A DNA stretch of 64,000 nucleotides, taken from assembly GCA_900541965.1 (NCBI GenBank), contig UQLN01000004.1, positions 62,001 to 126,000 of the forward strand, written 5' to 3'. Source of the DNA: an uncultured Parabacteroides sp. (GTDB lineage: Bacteria; Bacteroidota; Bacteroidia; Bacteroidales; Tannerellaceae). The position numbers were made by a program, and so were the translations under genes. Shown here piece by piece: positions 34,623-42,320 of this stretch (positions within the stretch are counted from its first letter, which is position 1; every line of letters starts with the position of its first letter). The notes beneath the pieces are model-generated. The model did not search any database, had not been told where the DNA came from, and saw only the letters and a list, made by a program, of their open reading frames with translations.

Positions 34623-36062
34623 ATGAAGATAAGAATGAAAATATATATGTTTGCTGCCCTTCTTGCCGCTTTTGCCCCGATAGCCGAAGCACAGACCGAA
34701 TCGCCTGTGAGTGTGGTTAGCAACGAGCTAAAGAAAAAAGGTAACGAACTTTACATTGACGCTGTTATAAAAATAAACGGAGATCAGATTTCAACCAGAA
34801 GATTCCTTACGTTGACACCGGTACTGGAATCCGGTTCGCAAAAGATGGGGTTGCCCTCTGTTCTGGTGAACGGCAGAATCCGTAATAAGGTGTATAACCG
34901 TGAAGTTGCACTGAATAATACGGATGAAGAATATTTTGCTGTAGTGAATGCTAAAAAGAATCCGGATGCTTCTGTATCATATAAGATGACAATTCCTTAT
35001 GAACCGTGGATGAAAGATGCACGCTTTGTATTGGCCCAGGATTTATGTGGTTGCGGAAAAGAGAAACCGGGTGAACCATTGCTGATTGCGGATAAGGTAG
35101 ATGGTTTTTACCAGGTTCAGCCGTTCCTGGTTTATATCCGTCCGGAAGTGGAGCCGGAGAAACACCGGGTTGAAGAAAGCTCTGCTTTCATCGAATACCG
35201 GGTGGATAAATATAATATTCTTAATGATTTCCGTGGCAATGCAAACGAGTTGGCAAAAATCGACAACAGTATTAATCTGGTTGTTGATGACAAGAATGTT
35301 TCTTTGGAAGGAATCACATTGAAAGGTTTCGCTTCGCCGGAAGCCTCTTTCGAGCATAATAGAATATTGGCAGGTAACCGTGTGAAATCTTTGGCCGAAT
35401 ACGTTGGTAAGAAACATAATCTCGCAGAAAACCTGTTTACACTGGAGAACGGGATTGAAGATTGGGACGGTCTGAAAAAATATGCAGAAGCGGATATGAA
35501 TATCCCTTCACGCAAAGAAGTGCTGGATATCATAAACAGTAACGCAGGTCCGGATAAGAAGCAGGATGAACTGGAAGCACTGAATGGCGGAGAGCCTTAT
35601 AAGTATATTTACAGGACCATCTATCCTAAATTGCGCCGTACGGATTACAAGGTTAAATATTTAGTACGGGAATTCTCTCTGGAAGAAGCTCGCAGGATTA
35701 TTAAAACCAATCCGAAGCAGTTGAGTCTTGATGAAATGTATGCAGTGGCAAACAGCTATCCGCTTGGAAGCGATGCGTATAATGAAGTATTCGAAATCGC
35801 AGTACGTATATTCAGTGACGATCCTGTAGCAAATCTGAATGCAGCAAATGTGGCTCTTTCAAAAAGGGACTTGGATGCTGCTGCAAGATATTTGGCTAAA
35901 GCGGACAACAGTCCGGTTGCTATTCACGCACGTGGTGTGCTTGCCCTGTTGCAGGATAATTTGGACGAGGCAGAACGTTTGCTTAACCAAGCTAAAGCTG
36001 CCGGTATAGAGGATGCTTCCGCCAATCTGGAAGAACTCCGTAAGAAGCGCGCAGACCTCTGA
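34623..36062 (+). CDS. DUF3868 domain protein, fimbria-associated
   Basis: The 479-aa product has a signal peptide ending IAEAQ and an N-terminal DUF3868 domain (VSVVSNELKKKGNELYIDAVIKINGDQISTRRFLTLTPVLESG). An OmpA-like middle follows: FRGNANELAKIDNSINLV...ITLKGFASPEASFEHNRILAGNRVKSLAEYV resembles peptidoglycan-binding OmpA C-domains. The C-terminal part is TPR-like (NLNAANVALSKRDLDAAARYLAKA, ARGVLALLQDNLDEAERLLNQAKAAG). It may tie a surface structure to the wall. It is co-transcribed with DUF3575 and closed by a strong terminator. Confidence 0.82.
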   Translation: MKIRMKIYMFAALLAAFAPIAEAQTESPVSVVSNELKKKGNELYIDAVIKINGDQISTRRFLTLTPVLESGSQKMGLPSVLVNGRIRNKVYNREVALNNTDEEYFAVVNAKKNPDASVSYKMTIPYEPWMKDARFVLAQDLCGCGKEKPGEPLLIADKVDGFYQVQPFLVYIRPEVEPEKHRVEESSAFIEYRVDKYNILNDFRGNANELAKIDNSINLVVDDKNVSLEGITLKGFASPEASFEHNRILAGNRVKSLAEYVGKKHNLAENLFTLENGIEDWDGLKKYAEADMNIPSRKEVLDIINSNAGPDKKQDELEALNGGEPYKYIYRTIYPKLRRTDYKVKYLVREFSLEEARRIIKTNPKQLSLDEMYAVANSYPLGSDAYNEVFEIAVRIFSDDPVANLNAANVALSKRDLDAAARYLAKADNSPVAIHARGVLALLQDNLDEAERLLNQAKAAGIEDASANLEELRKKRADL

Positions 36063-36085
36063 TTCAGATAAATTAATTTAAGAGC

Positions 36086-36142
36086 CATCCGTAAGAATGA
36101 TTCCTCAGGCGACTGGGGAGCATGTTCTTACGGATGGTTTTG
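36086..36142 (+). terminator. Terminator of the DUF3575/DUF3868 operon
   Basis: A perfect 13-bp stem, CCATCCGTAAGAA with TTCTTACGGATGG, has a 26-base loop that itself can fold (CTCAGG...CTGGGG), and ends in a T-rich tract. Confidence 0.8.
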
Positions 36143-36244
36143 TTTTTGTAAAAATAGAGGGAGTTTTCTATCAAAAGGGAAGATTGATAGATTTGACAGT
36201 GATAATTGAGATTTTTACAACCCGCTCCGGGCTTTAAAAGTGTA

Positions 36245-36252
36245 TATATTTG
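36245..36252 (+). promoter_or_regulatory. -7 box upstream of the gene at 36294
   Basis: TATATTTG is a perfect TAnnTTTG. It lies inside a longer in-frame GTG-started frame (36240), so the true start must be further downstream. Confidence 0.6.
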
Positions 36253-36293
36253 CATTGTCAGAGTTTATAAAGTATAGTATAATTAAAAGTAAC

Positions 36294-36638
36294 ATGGAGT
36301 GCATATTTGATGTCAGTACTATTTTAGGGAATGAAGTGGACAACTGGCAGGATGTCTACTTGTATCTCGAAGACAATGCATGGTGCGCTTACGAACGTTC
36401 TGCTTATTATCTGGCGCAATTGAACGTACCTGTGACATTGGTGAAGACCGTTATTGGCGGAGGCTATGACGTCATCTTGATGAAAGCTTATTTCAACGTG
36501 GATGACATGTGCCTTCCGTTGGCTCCCAAAACAGAGTTGAAAAAAGTTGCAGATGATAAACTGCAGTTCAGGGTAGAAAATAACATTGAGGGTTTTATCG
36601 AGTGGAAAGCTTCATTGCTCAATAAACTTTCAGCTTAA
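36294..36638 (+). CDS. Conserved hypothetical protein
   Basis: ATG 36294 is chosen because the only earlier in-frame start (GTG 36240) overlaps the promoter. The 114-aa product (MECIFDVSTILGNEVDNWQDVYLYLEDNAWCAYERSAYY...) looks like a compact cytoplasmic alpha/beta protein. VTLVKTVIGGGYDVILMKAYFNVDDMCLPL and a closing helix EGFIEWKASLLNKLS are seen. It has no signal peptide and I do not recognise its family. It is monocistronic, followed by a terminator. Confidence 0.65.
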   Translation: MECIFDVSTILGNEVDNWQDVYLYLEDNAWCAYERSAYYLAQLNVPVTLVKTVIGGGYDVILMKAYFNVDDMCLPLAPKTELKKVADDKLQFRVENNIEGFIEWKASLLNKLSA

Positions 36639-36710
36639 TAAATTAAAGGAAAATATTCACTAAGCCGTGAGGCTTATATACTAAGTTGTAAAATTGAGGG
36701 TGTATTTTAT

Positions 36711-36752
36711 TCCCGAAGGCAATCTCAAAAAAAAGATGCCTTCGGGATATTT
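36711..36752. terminator. Bidirectional terminator
   Basis: A perfect 11-bp stem, TCCCGAAGGCA with TGCCTTCGGGA, with A/T tracts on both sides. It separates the plus-strand gene at 36294 from the minus-strand thiamine operon ending at 36754. Confidence 0.85.
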
Positions 36753-36753
36753 T

Positions 36754-37389
36754 TTATATGCATGTGGTCCGGTAAACAATCACCCGGGCTTCGGGGGATA
36801 ATTCGATAGTAAATTCATTTCCGGTAGCTTCGTTTAAGGAACCTTGCCACCAGGATGTGAGTTTCCGGTTGCAGATAGGCCACTTCAGTCCGCTTGTACT
36901 GATTTTTCCTTCAGGGTACATGGAGAAAATGGATACCTGTTGTCCGGGATGGCTTTGCAGCGTAGCGGTTTGCAAAAGTGGGGTGAATTGTCCGTAATCG
37001 GATAGCATCTCGACTTTCCGGAACATGGAAGCATAGTCCATAAGCAAGGAGATATTTCCTAATGTATGGTCTTCCCTTAATCCGGTGGCACCAAGTATCA
37101 ATACCTCTTGCTGTCCGATGGAATGGGCATAACGAACGGCTTTGGTCAGGTCGTTGATTTCCTGATCTTCTACAATATGTATACGGTCAGCATAAAGCTG
37201 GCGGAAAGGTGCCGGGATACTGTCCAGGTCGCCGACTATGGCATCCGGAATGATTCCTGCTTCATGCAGCGCTCCTGTAGCCCCGTCGCAGGCTATGATA
37301 AAGGATGCTTTGCGAAGCATTTCCAGCGGCAGGCTTGTTTCTGGGAAACTGCCGTTTGCCATGATTATGCAGTTATAAGGTGCTGTCAT
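36754..37389 (-). CDS. Thiamine pyrophosphokinase
   Basis: The 211-aa product opens with NCIIMANGSFPETSLPLEMLRKASFIIACDGATGALHEAGIIPDAIVGDLDSIP. This contains the CDGA and VGDLDSI motifs of thiamine pyrophosphokinases, and EDQEINDLTKAVRYA (the DxTK catalytic element) and ILGATGLREDHTLGNISLL follow. It transfers pyrophosphate from ATP to thiamine, trapping it in the cell as TPP. It is the last gene of a TPP-riboswitch operon and overlaps pnuT by 17 bp. The Bacteroides literature calls this gene tnr3. Confidence 0.93.
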   Translation of the reverse strand: MTAPYNCIIMANGSFPETSLPLEMLRKASFIIACDGATGALHEAGIIPDAIVGDLDSIPAPFRQLYADRIHIVEDQEINDLTKAVRYAHSIGQQEVLILGATGLREDHTLGNISLLMDYASMFRKVEMLSDYGQFTPLLQTATLQSHPGQQVSIFSMYPEGKISTSGLKWPICNRKLTSWWQGSLNEATGNEFTIELSPEARVIVYRTTCI

Positions 37390-37987
37390 TTGTATTGATT
37401 CCTTTCTTTTTCCATGTATATAATCCGACTATGGCAAGTAATCCGTAGCAGGTATAAAGGAACATGGTGGGATATAATCCGCGAAGGTAATAAAGATATA
37501 CTGAAACGAAATTTACGATGACCCAAAATATCCAGTGCTCGATAATGCGCCGTGCAAGCATCCAGGTGGCGACAATCCCGACTGCTGTGGTAAATGCGTC
37601 TCCTGATGGTATGGGTGAATCCGTAAATGTATATAAGATGTAAAAAAGGAATCCGTAGATGGCGAGTATGGAAAAACAGATGCCCGCCAGCAATTTCAAG
37701 CTTGCATGGCGGTACAGTATCTTTTCGGAAGAACTGTTTTGCTGTTGTGGCTCCTCTTTCTTCTGGCGTTTATTTTTCCGGGTCCATTGCCAGAAACCAT
37801 AAACACTGATGGCTGTGTAATAAATATTCAGCCCCATGTCCGCATAAATCTTAGAAAAGAAAAATACGAAGACATAGACCAGGGAGGTGGTAAACCCTAC
37901 CACCCACATGGCACGGTGCTGCTTTATTTCGAGCAATAAATAAAGCAGTCCCGTTAATACACCGAAATATTCGAGAAAATGTTCCAT
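37373..37987 (-). CDS. pnuT: PnuT-type thiamine transporter (PnuC family)
   Basis: The 204-aa inner-membrane protein has about seven helices. YFGVLTGLLYLLLEIKQHRAMWVVGFTTSLVYVFVFF and YYTAISVYGFWQWTRKNKR are PnuC-family blocks. A Lys/Gln-rich loop is followed by helices with DSPIPSGDAFTTAVGIVATWMLARRIIEHWIFWVIVNFVSVYLY. PnuC relatives are facilitators for nicotinamide riboside or vitamins. The riboswitch, the TonB receptor and the kinase in this operon point to thiamine. The ATG is 4 bp after the receptor stop. Confidence 0.92.
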   Translation of the reverse strand: MEHFLEYFGVLTGLLYLLLEIKQHRAMWVVGFTTSLVYVFVFFFSKIYADMGLNIYYTAISVYGFWQWTRKNKRQKKEEPQQQNSSSEKILYRHASLKLLAGICFSILAIYGFLFYILYTFTDSPIPSGDAFTTAVGIVATWMLARRIIEHWIFWVIVNFVSVYLYYLRGLYPTMFLYTCYGLLAIVGLYTWKKKGINTNDSTL

Positions 37988-37991
37988 CCGG

Positions 37992-40211
37992 TTAAAATTT
38001 GAAAGTTACCCGGGCCATGGCATTAATGCCTGCCTGACAGAAATACCCATCCTCTTTGTAACGTTTACCATCTACGATTGCCGAGTAAACCCATGCATTT
38101 GTTTCGTATTGTTCATTGAAAAGATTGTTGACAGTCAGGTCTAAACCAATCTCTTTCATGAATTTAGGCTTGAATATATAACCTATTTGCAAGCTATTCA
38201 CGAAATAAGGGTCGATGGAGCGTTCTTTGCTGGAAGTATTGTCTATATACTGGCGGCTTACGTATTGGGAATTGAAGCCTACACTCAGGTCTTTCCAGTA
38301 GAAACTGAACATGCTGTTGGCAATGATATCCGGCGAGAAAGCGATCCGGGTCGTCCCCAGATAATTTTTGACTTCTTCCTGACCCGGGACAGGATTCCAG
38401 TCCGCATCAAAATTTTGCAGCGTTTCGGTGAAGTCTTTTATTCTGTTCCGGCTGAATGTCACATTTCCGTTCCATTCCAGCCACCGGGTAATTTTTACGC
38501 CTCCTGTCAGTTCGATTCCCATCCGGTAGCTATCCTTGATATTGGAAGTGAGTGCTTCGCCGATTTCACTGATTTTGCCTGTCAGAATCAACTGGTTGTT
38601 GTAGTCCATATAATAGAGGTTGGCTCCGGCATGGAAACGGGAATTGCTGAAACTATATCCCGCTTCATAATCGTATAGCGTTTCATGCTGGGGACGTTCG
38701 CCGGGACCGGCCTCGGTAAAGTTGTCACGGTTGGGTTCGCGATTGGCTACGGCAAAAGAAACAAAGGCATTGTGTCCGCCTTTCCGGAAATTGACACCCG
38801 CTTTCGGATTGAAAAAGTTCCAGTATTTGTCTACGTTGACATGGTCGCCGGCTTTGTCGTCACTTCCTTTTATTGTGTAGTGGATACCCCGGTATTGCAT
38901 ATCGATATAACCGTTGAAATAAGGGTGAAGCTGGTAATTCGCTTTCGCATACGTATTATAGTCGAGCTTATTTCCGGTATTGCGATAATATTCATAGTCG
39001 GGTTGCGGCAGATTTTCGGCACTTTTTACCCACATGACACGTCCGAAATGACCGCCTATATATTTGTTTACGGCAGCACCGAATGAGAAGTTCAGCCGTT
39101 TGGTCTGGTAGTTGGCGCTGTATACGGCCCCGTAAAAATCGTTATCCAGCCATTTACGCCGTATCAAATCGGATTTGGTAACTGTTTCGCCATCGCTGTT
39201 TATATACGGTTGGAGTTTATAACTTTTAAACTTCGCCTTTGCCTTATAATCTTCGTAATAGCCTTCCCCATGTGTATAGTGAAGCGTCAGGTTCATATTC
39301 CAGTAATCCCCGAGACGCTGGCTTGCCGACAGATGGTAGTTTTGTTGCTTGTAATTGTCGGTTTGGTTATCATAGTATTTGGTTACTCCGTTTTCTTCAT
39401 ATTCACCACAGGGATTATACGTACGGTTTGTTTTCAGCATGGAAGAAGGAACTCCGGTCCATGCCTGGTACGTTTGTTCATTACTCCCGAATGTCTGGAA
39501 ACGGATTAAAGTATTTGCTCCGTAGTAAGCTGCGGAAGCAAAATAAGAATGCATGTTGGCGGAAGCCCGGTCTATAAATCCGTCGCTCCGGATATTGGAA
39601 TAACGGGCGTCAAACACAAAATGGTCGTAAAGAAGTCCGGTGCCGCCTTGTACCGTGTTTTTTACTGTGCCGAACGAACCCGCTGAAACAGAGTATATGC
39701 CATAAGGTTTTAAGTCCGGTTTCTGTGTTTGCATAGCAACTGTGGCACCGAATGCGGCGGCACCGTTTGTAGAAGTGCCGGCTCCGCGTTGAATCTGGAT
39801 ATTATCAACGGAAGAGGCAAAATCCGGCATATTAACCCAGAATACGGTATGCGATTCGGAATCGTTGACCGGTACCCCGTTTACTGTAATGTTAATACGG
39901 TTTGCATCTGTTCCACGGACCCTGAAGCCCGAATAGCCGATACCTGTCCCTGCATCCGAAGTCATAATGACGGATGGCGACTGGAGGAGCAGGAAGGGGA
40001 TGCCCTGCCCGTCATTCCGTTTGTTCAGTTCTTTTCTGGATATTTCGCTGTATGCAACGGGGGTCCCTTTCGAAACCTTGGTGGCAGTTACCACCACTTC
40101 CTCCAATGGAATATTTTTTGAAATTTTCAACGAGTCGACAGGTTCGGATTGTTTGCCTTCGACAGTAAATACCGCCAATACCCCGGCGGTGATCATTAAT
40201 ACACTTTTCAT
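37992..40211 (-). CDS. TonB-dependent outer-membrane receptor for thiamine
   Basis: The 739-aa product has a signal peptide of about 19 residues, a TonB-box-like IPLEEVVVTATKVSKGTP and a plug domain (GYSGFRVRGTDANRINITVNGVPVNDSESHTVFWVNMPDF...VQRGAGTSTNGAAAFGA). A 22-strand barrel ends in MARVTFKF with the terminal Phe. It lacks the N-terminal carboxypeptidase-like extension of SusC proteins. Behind a TPP riboswitch and before pnuT and the kinase gene it most likely brings thiamine or its phosphates across the outer membrane (known as OMthi in Bacteroides). Confidence 0.92.
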   Translation of the reverse strand: MKSVLMITAGVLAVFTVEGKQSEPVDSLKISKNIPLEEVVVTATKVSKGTPVAYSEISRKELNKRNDGQGIPFLLLQSPSVIMTSDAGTGIGYSGFRVRGTDANRINITVNGVPVNDSESHTVFWVNMPDFASSVDNIQIQRGAGTSTNGAAAFGATVAMQTQKPDLKPYGIYSVSAGSFGTVKNTVQGGTGLLYDHFVFDARYSNIRSDGFIDRASANMHSYFASAAYYGANTLIRFQTFGSNEQTYQAWTGVPSSMLKTNRTYNPCGEYEENGVTKYYDNQTDNYKQQNYHLSASQRLGDYWNMNLTLHYTHGEGYYEDYKAKAKFKSYKLQPYINSDGETVTKSDLIRRKWLDNDFYGAVYSANYQTKRLNFSFGAAVNKYIGGHFGRVMWVKSAENLPQPDYEYYRNTGNKLDYNTYAKANYQLHPYFNGYIDMQYRGIHYTIKGSDDKAGDHVNVDKYWNFFNPKAGVNFRKGGHNAFVSFAVANREPNRDNFTEAGPGERPQHETLYDYEAGYSFSNSRFHAGANLYYMDYNNQLILTGKISEIGEALTSNIKDSYRMGIELTGGVKITRWLEWNGNVTFSRNRIKDFTETLQNFDADWNPVPGQEEVKNYLGTTRIAFSPDIIANSMFSFYWKDLSVGFNSQYVSRQYIDNTSSKERSIDPYFVNSLQIGYIFKPKFMKEIGLDLTVNNLFNEQYETNAWVYSAIVDGKRYKEDGYFCQAGINAMARVTFKF

Positions 40212-40282
40212 CCTTAGTCTTTTTGTTTAAACAAATGAATTAAACGAATAGGAGAGGAGTGTTGAGTGAGGATGTATACCAT

Positions 40283-40298
40283 GAAGCCGGATGGCTTG
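40283..40298 (-). promoter_or_regulatory. Hairpin of the TPP riboswitch expression platform
   Basis: Directly downstream of the aptamer on the minus strand, AAGCC and GGCTT can pair around ATCC. It sits between the aptamer and the receptor start and may be part of the on/off switch. A complete alternative fold cannot be decided by eye. Confidence 0.4.
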
Positions 40299-40299
40299 C

Positions 40300-40382
40300 T
40301 TTTTCCCTACGCCGGCATTATCCGTACAGGTAATATGGGTATGTTCTCAGCCTGTGGCGTATAGCCATAAGCACCCCTTGTA
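40300..40382 (-). promoter_or_regulatory. TPP riboswitch (THI element)
   Basis: Read on the minus strand the conserved parts come in order: AAGGGGTGCTT, GGCTGAGAACATACCC, TTACCTGTACGGATAATGCC and GGCGTAGGGAAAAAG. These are the core segments of the TPP aptamer (GGGGUGC, CUGAGA, ACCUG...GGAUAAUGCC, GCGUAGGGA). It precedes the TonB receptor, pnuT and the kinase gene and should shut the operon when thiamine pyrophosphate is plentiful. Confidence 0.95.
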
Positions 40383-40391
40383 TTCAGGCCG

Positions 40392-40423
40392 TAAAGATAG
40401 TGTTTGCATACCATATCCCCAAA
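40392..40423 (-). promoter_or_regulatory. Promoter of the thiamine operon
   Basis: On the minus strand TTTG (40420-40423) and TATCTTTA (40392-40399) are separated by 20 bp. The start of transcription falls just ahead of the aptamer. Confidence 0.7.
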
Positions 40424-40457
40424 TCCTGCCGGACAATGAATAAAAAAATAATAATTA

Positions 40458-40488
40458 TTTGAAAACTCATTGATTATTTGTATATTTG
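40458..40488 (+). promoter_or_regulatory. Promoter of rimP-nusA-infB
   Basis: A -33 TTTG (40458-40461) and a -7 TATATTTG (40481-40488) separated by 19 bp fully match the Bacteroides consensus. It lies back to back with the thiamine operon promoter. Confidence 0.8.
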
Positions 40489-40508
40489 CAGGCGATTAAG
40501 CGAAGATG

Positions 40509-40537
40509 AGGAGGGGGCGGGTAGTCCCCTCCTTTTG
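40509..40537 (+). promoter_or_regulatory. GC-rich leader hairpin ahead of rimP
   Basis: AGGAGGGG (40509-40516) pairs with CCCCTCCT (40526-40533) around a 9-base loop and is followed by TTTTG. It lies about 15 nt into the predicted transcript and 11 nt before the first possible ATG. It could be an attenuator or could hide the ribosome-binding region. Confidence 0.5.
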
Positions 40538-40548
40538 TTCTTAACTAT

Positions 40549-41022
40549 ATGTATATGATTGAAAAGGATCTGATAAGCCAATTGGTAGAAGAGAAATTAG
40601 CTTCATCCGGAAATTATTTGGTGGACGTAGTGATTAAACCTGGTAACTTGATTATCATTGAGATAGATAATGATGAGGGTGTCTGTATTGATGACTGTGT
40701 TGAACTAAGCCGTTACGTAGAAGCTCATTTGGATAGGGATAAGGAAGATTTTGAACTGGAGGTAGGTTCCGCAGGAATAACAGCCCCGTTTAAGATTCTT
40801 CGTCAATATCAGAAAAATATTGGTAATGAAGTTGAAATGCTGTTAAAGAACGGCACCAAACTTGCCGGTGTGCTGAAAGCTGCCGACGAGAATGGTGTGG
40901 TGATAACAATCGAAAAACAGATAAAGCCGGAAGGTGCCAAACGCAAGGTTACCGTTACGGAAGACCAATCGTATACATTCGATGAAATAAAATATACAAA
41001 ATATCTAATAAGATTTAAGTAA
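40549..41022 (+). CDS. rimP: Ribosome maturation factor RimP
   Basis: The 157-aa product has the RimP N-domain (NYLVDVVIKPGNLIIIEIDNDEGVCIDDCVELSRYVEAHLDRDKEDFELEVGSAGITAPFKILRQY) and the C-terminal SH3-like part (GNEVEMLLKNGTKLAGVLKAADENGVVITIE). The sequence GSAGI takes the place of the common SPGL motif. It helps 30S subunit assembly. An alternative ATG at 40555 would shorten it by two residues. It leads the operon rimP-nusA-infB with gaps of 6 and 20 bp. Confidence 0.92.
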   Translation: MYMIEKDLISQLVEEKLASSGNYLVDVVIKPGNLIIIEIDNDEGVCIDDCVELSRYVEAHLDRDKEDFELEVGSAGITAPFKILRQYQKNIGNEVEMLLKNGTKLAGVLKAADENGVVITIEKQIKPEGAKRKVTVTEDQSYTFDEIKYTKYLIRFK

Positions 41023-41028
41023 AAGATT

Positions 41029-42300
41029 ATGGCCAAGAAAGAGGAAACAATCAGTATGATTGATACCCTTGCTGAGTTCAAGGAGTTGAAGAATATAGAC
41101 AAGGATACGATGATCAGCGTGTTGGAAGATTCCTTCCGTAATGTGATTGCCAAAATGTTCGGTACGGATGAAAATTATGATGTGATCATCAATCCTGAAA
41201 AAGGAGACTTCGAAATCTGGCGTAACCGTACGGTAGTAGCCGACGATGAACTGGAAGATCCGAACCTTCAGCTCACATTGACTGAGGCTCGTAAGATTGA
41301 TGCAGACTGTGAGGTAGGTGAAGAAGTTACTGACGAGGTTAACTTCGCAGGCTTCGGACGCCGTGCAATTCTAAACCTGCGCCAGACATTGGCTTCCAAA
41401 ATACTTGAATTGCAGAAGGATAGTTTGTTTGCTAAATATAAAGACAAAATCGGTCATATTATCGCTGCCGATGTGTATCAGGTATGGAAAAAGGAAATCC
41501 TGTTGCTGGACGACGAGGGTAATGAGTTGCTGCTCCCGAAATCCGAACAAATCCCTTCCGATTTCTACCGCAAGGGTGAAACCGTTCGTGCGATTGTACA
41601 GCGGGTGGATAACTTCAACAATAATCCGAAGATTATCCTTTCACGTACGGACAAAATGTTCCTGCAACGTTTGTTCGAACTGGAAGTACCTGAAATTAAC
41701 GATGGACTGATTACCATCAAGGCAATTGCCCGTATCCCGGGAGAACGTGCCAAAGTAGCAGTCGAATCTTATGATGACCGTATCGACCCGGTTGGTGCCT
41801 GTGTCGGAATGAAAGGTTCCCGTATCCATGGCATCGTACGTGAATTGAGAAACGAAAATATCGACGTTATCAATTACACGGCCAATGTAGCACTGTTTAT
41901 ACAACGTGCATTGAGCCCCGCTAAAATATCTTCTATCCGTGTGAACGAAGAAGAACGTAAAGCTGAAGTTTATCTGCGTCCGGAAGAAGTTTCACTGGCA
42001 ATCGGTAAAGGCGGTTTGAATATTAAACTGGCTTGTCTGTTGACAGAATATACAATCGATGTATTCCGCGATGTGGAAGGTGCAGATGAAGAAGATATCT
42101 ATCTGGATGAATTCTCGGATGAAATCGATTCTTGGGTAATTGACGCCCTGAAGAATATCGGTTGTTATACGGCAAAGAGTGTACTGGCTATGGATCGGAG
42201 TGAAATTTTGGAACGTGCCGATTTGGAAGAACAGACAGTAGATGAAGTGCTGGCTATATTATCCGCCGAATTTGAAGAAGAAGGTGAAAGTGAAGAATAA
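41029..42300 (+). CDS. nusA: Transcription termination/antitermination protein NusA
   Basis: The 423-aa product has an N-terminal RNA-polymerase-binding domain (TMISVLEDSFRNVIAKMFG...DFEIWRNRTVV). An S1 domain (GHIIAADVYQVWKKEILL) and two KH domains follow (IDPVGACVGMKGSRIHGIVRELRNENIDVINY, and VSLAIGKGGLNIKLACLLTEYTIDVFRD). A helical tail (IGCYTAKSVLAMDRSEILERADLEEQTVDEVLAIL) takes part of the place of the acidic repeats. It controls pausing and termination on the RNA polymerase. Confidence 0.95.
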   Translation: MAKKEETISMIDTLAEFKELKNIDKDTMISVLEDSFRNVIAKMFGTDENYDVIINPEKGDFEIWRNRTVVADDELEDPNLQLTLTEARKIDADCEVGEEVTDEVNFAGFGRRAILNLRQTLASKILELQKDSLFAKYKDKIGHIIAADVYQVWKKEILLLDDEGNELLLPKSEQIPSDFYRKGETVRAIVQRVDNFNNNPKIILSRTDKMFLQRLFELEVPEINDGLITIKAIARIPGERAKVAVESYDDRIDPVGACVGMKGSRIHGIVRELRNENIDVINYTANVALFIQRALSPAKISSIRVNEEERKAEVYLRPEEVSLAIGKGGLNIKLACLLTEYTIDVFRDVEGADEEDIYLDEFSDEIDSWVIDALKNIGCYTAKSVLAMDRSEILERADLEEQTVDEVLAILSAEFEEEGESEE

Positions 42301-42320
42301 GTATTACGACAAAGTTAGAT

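Noticed and set aside
36161..36195. TTTCTATCA-like and inverted TGATAG sequences before the gene at 36294 as further members of the fimbrial operator family
   Set aside because: Only about 9 of 12 positions match, there is no pair at 20-22 bp in the same orientation, and the downstream gene has no link to fimbriae.
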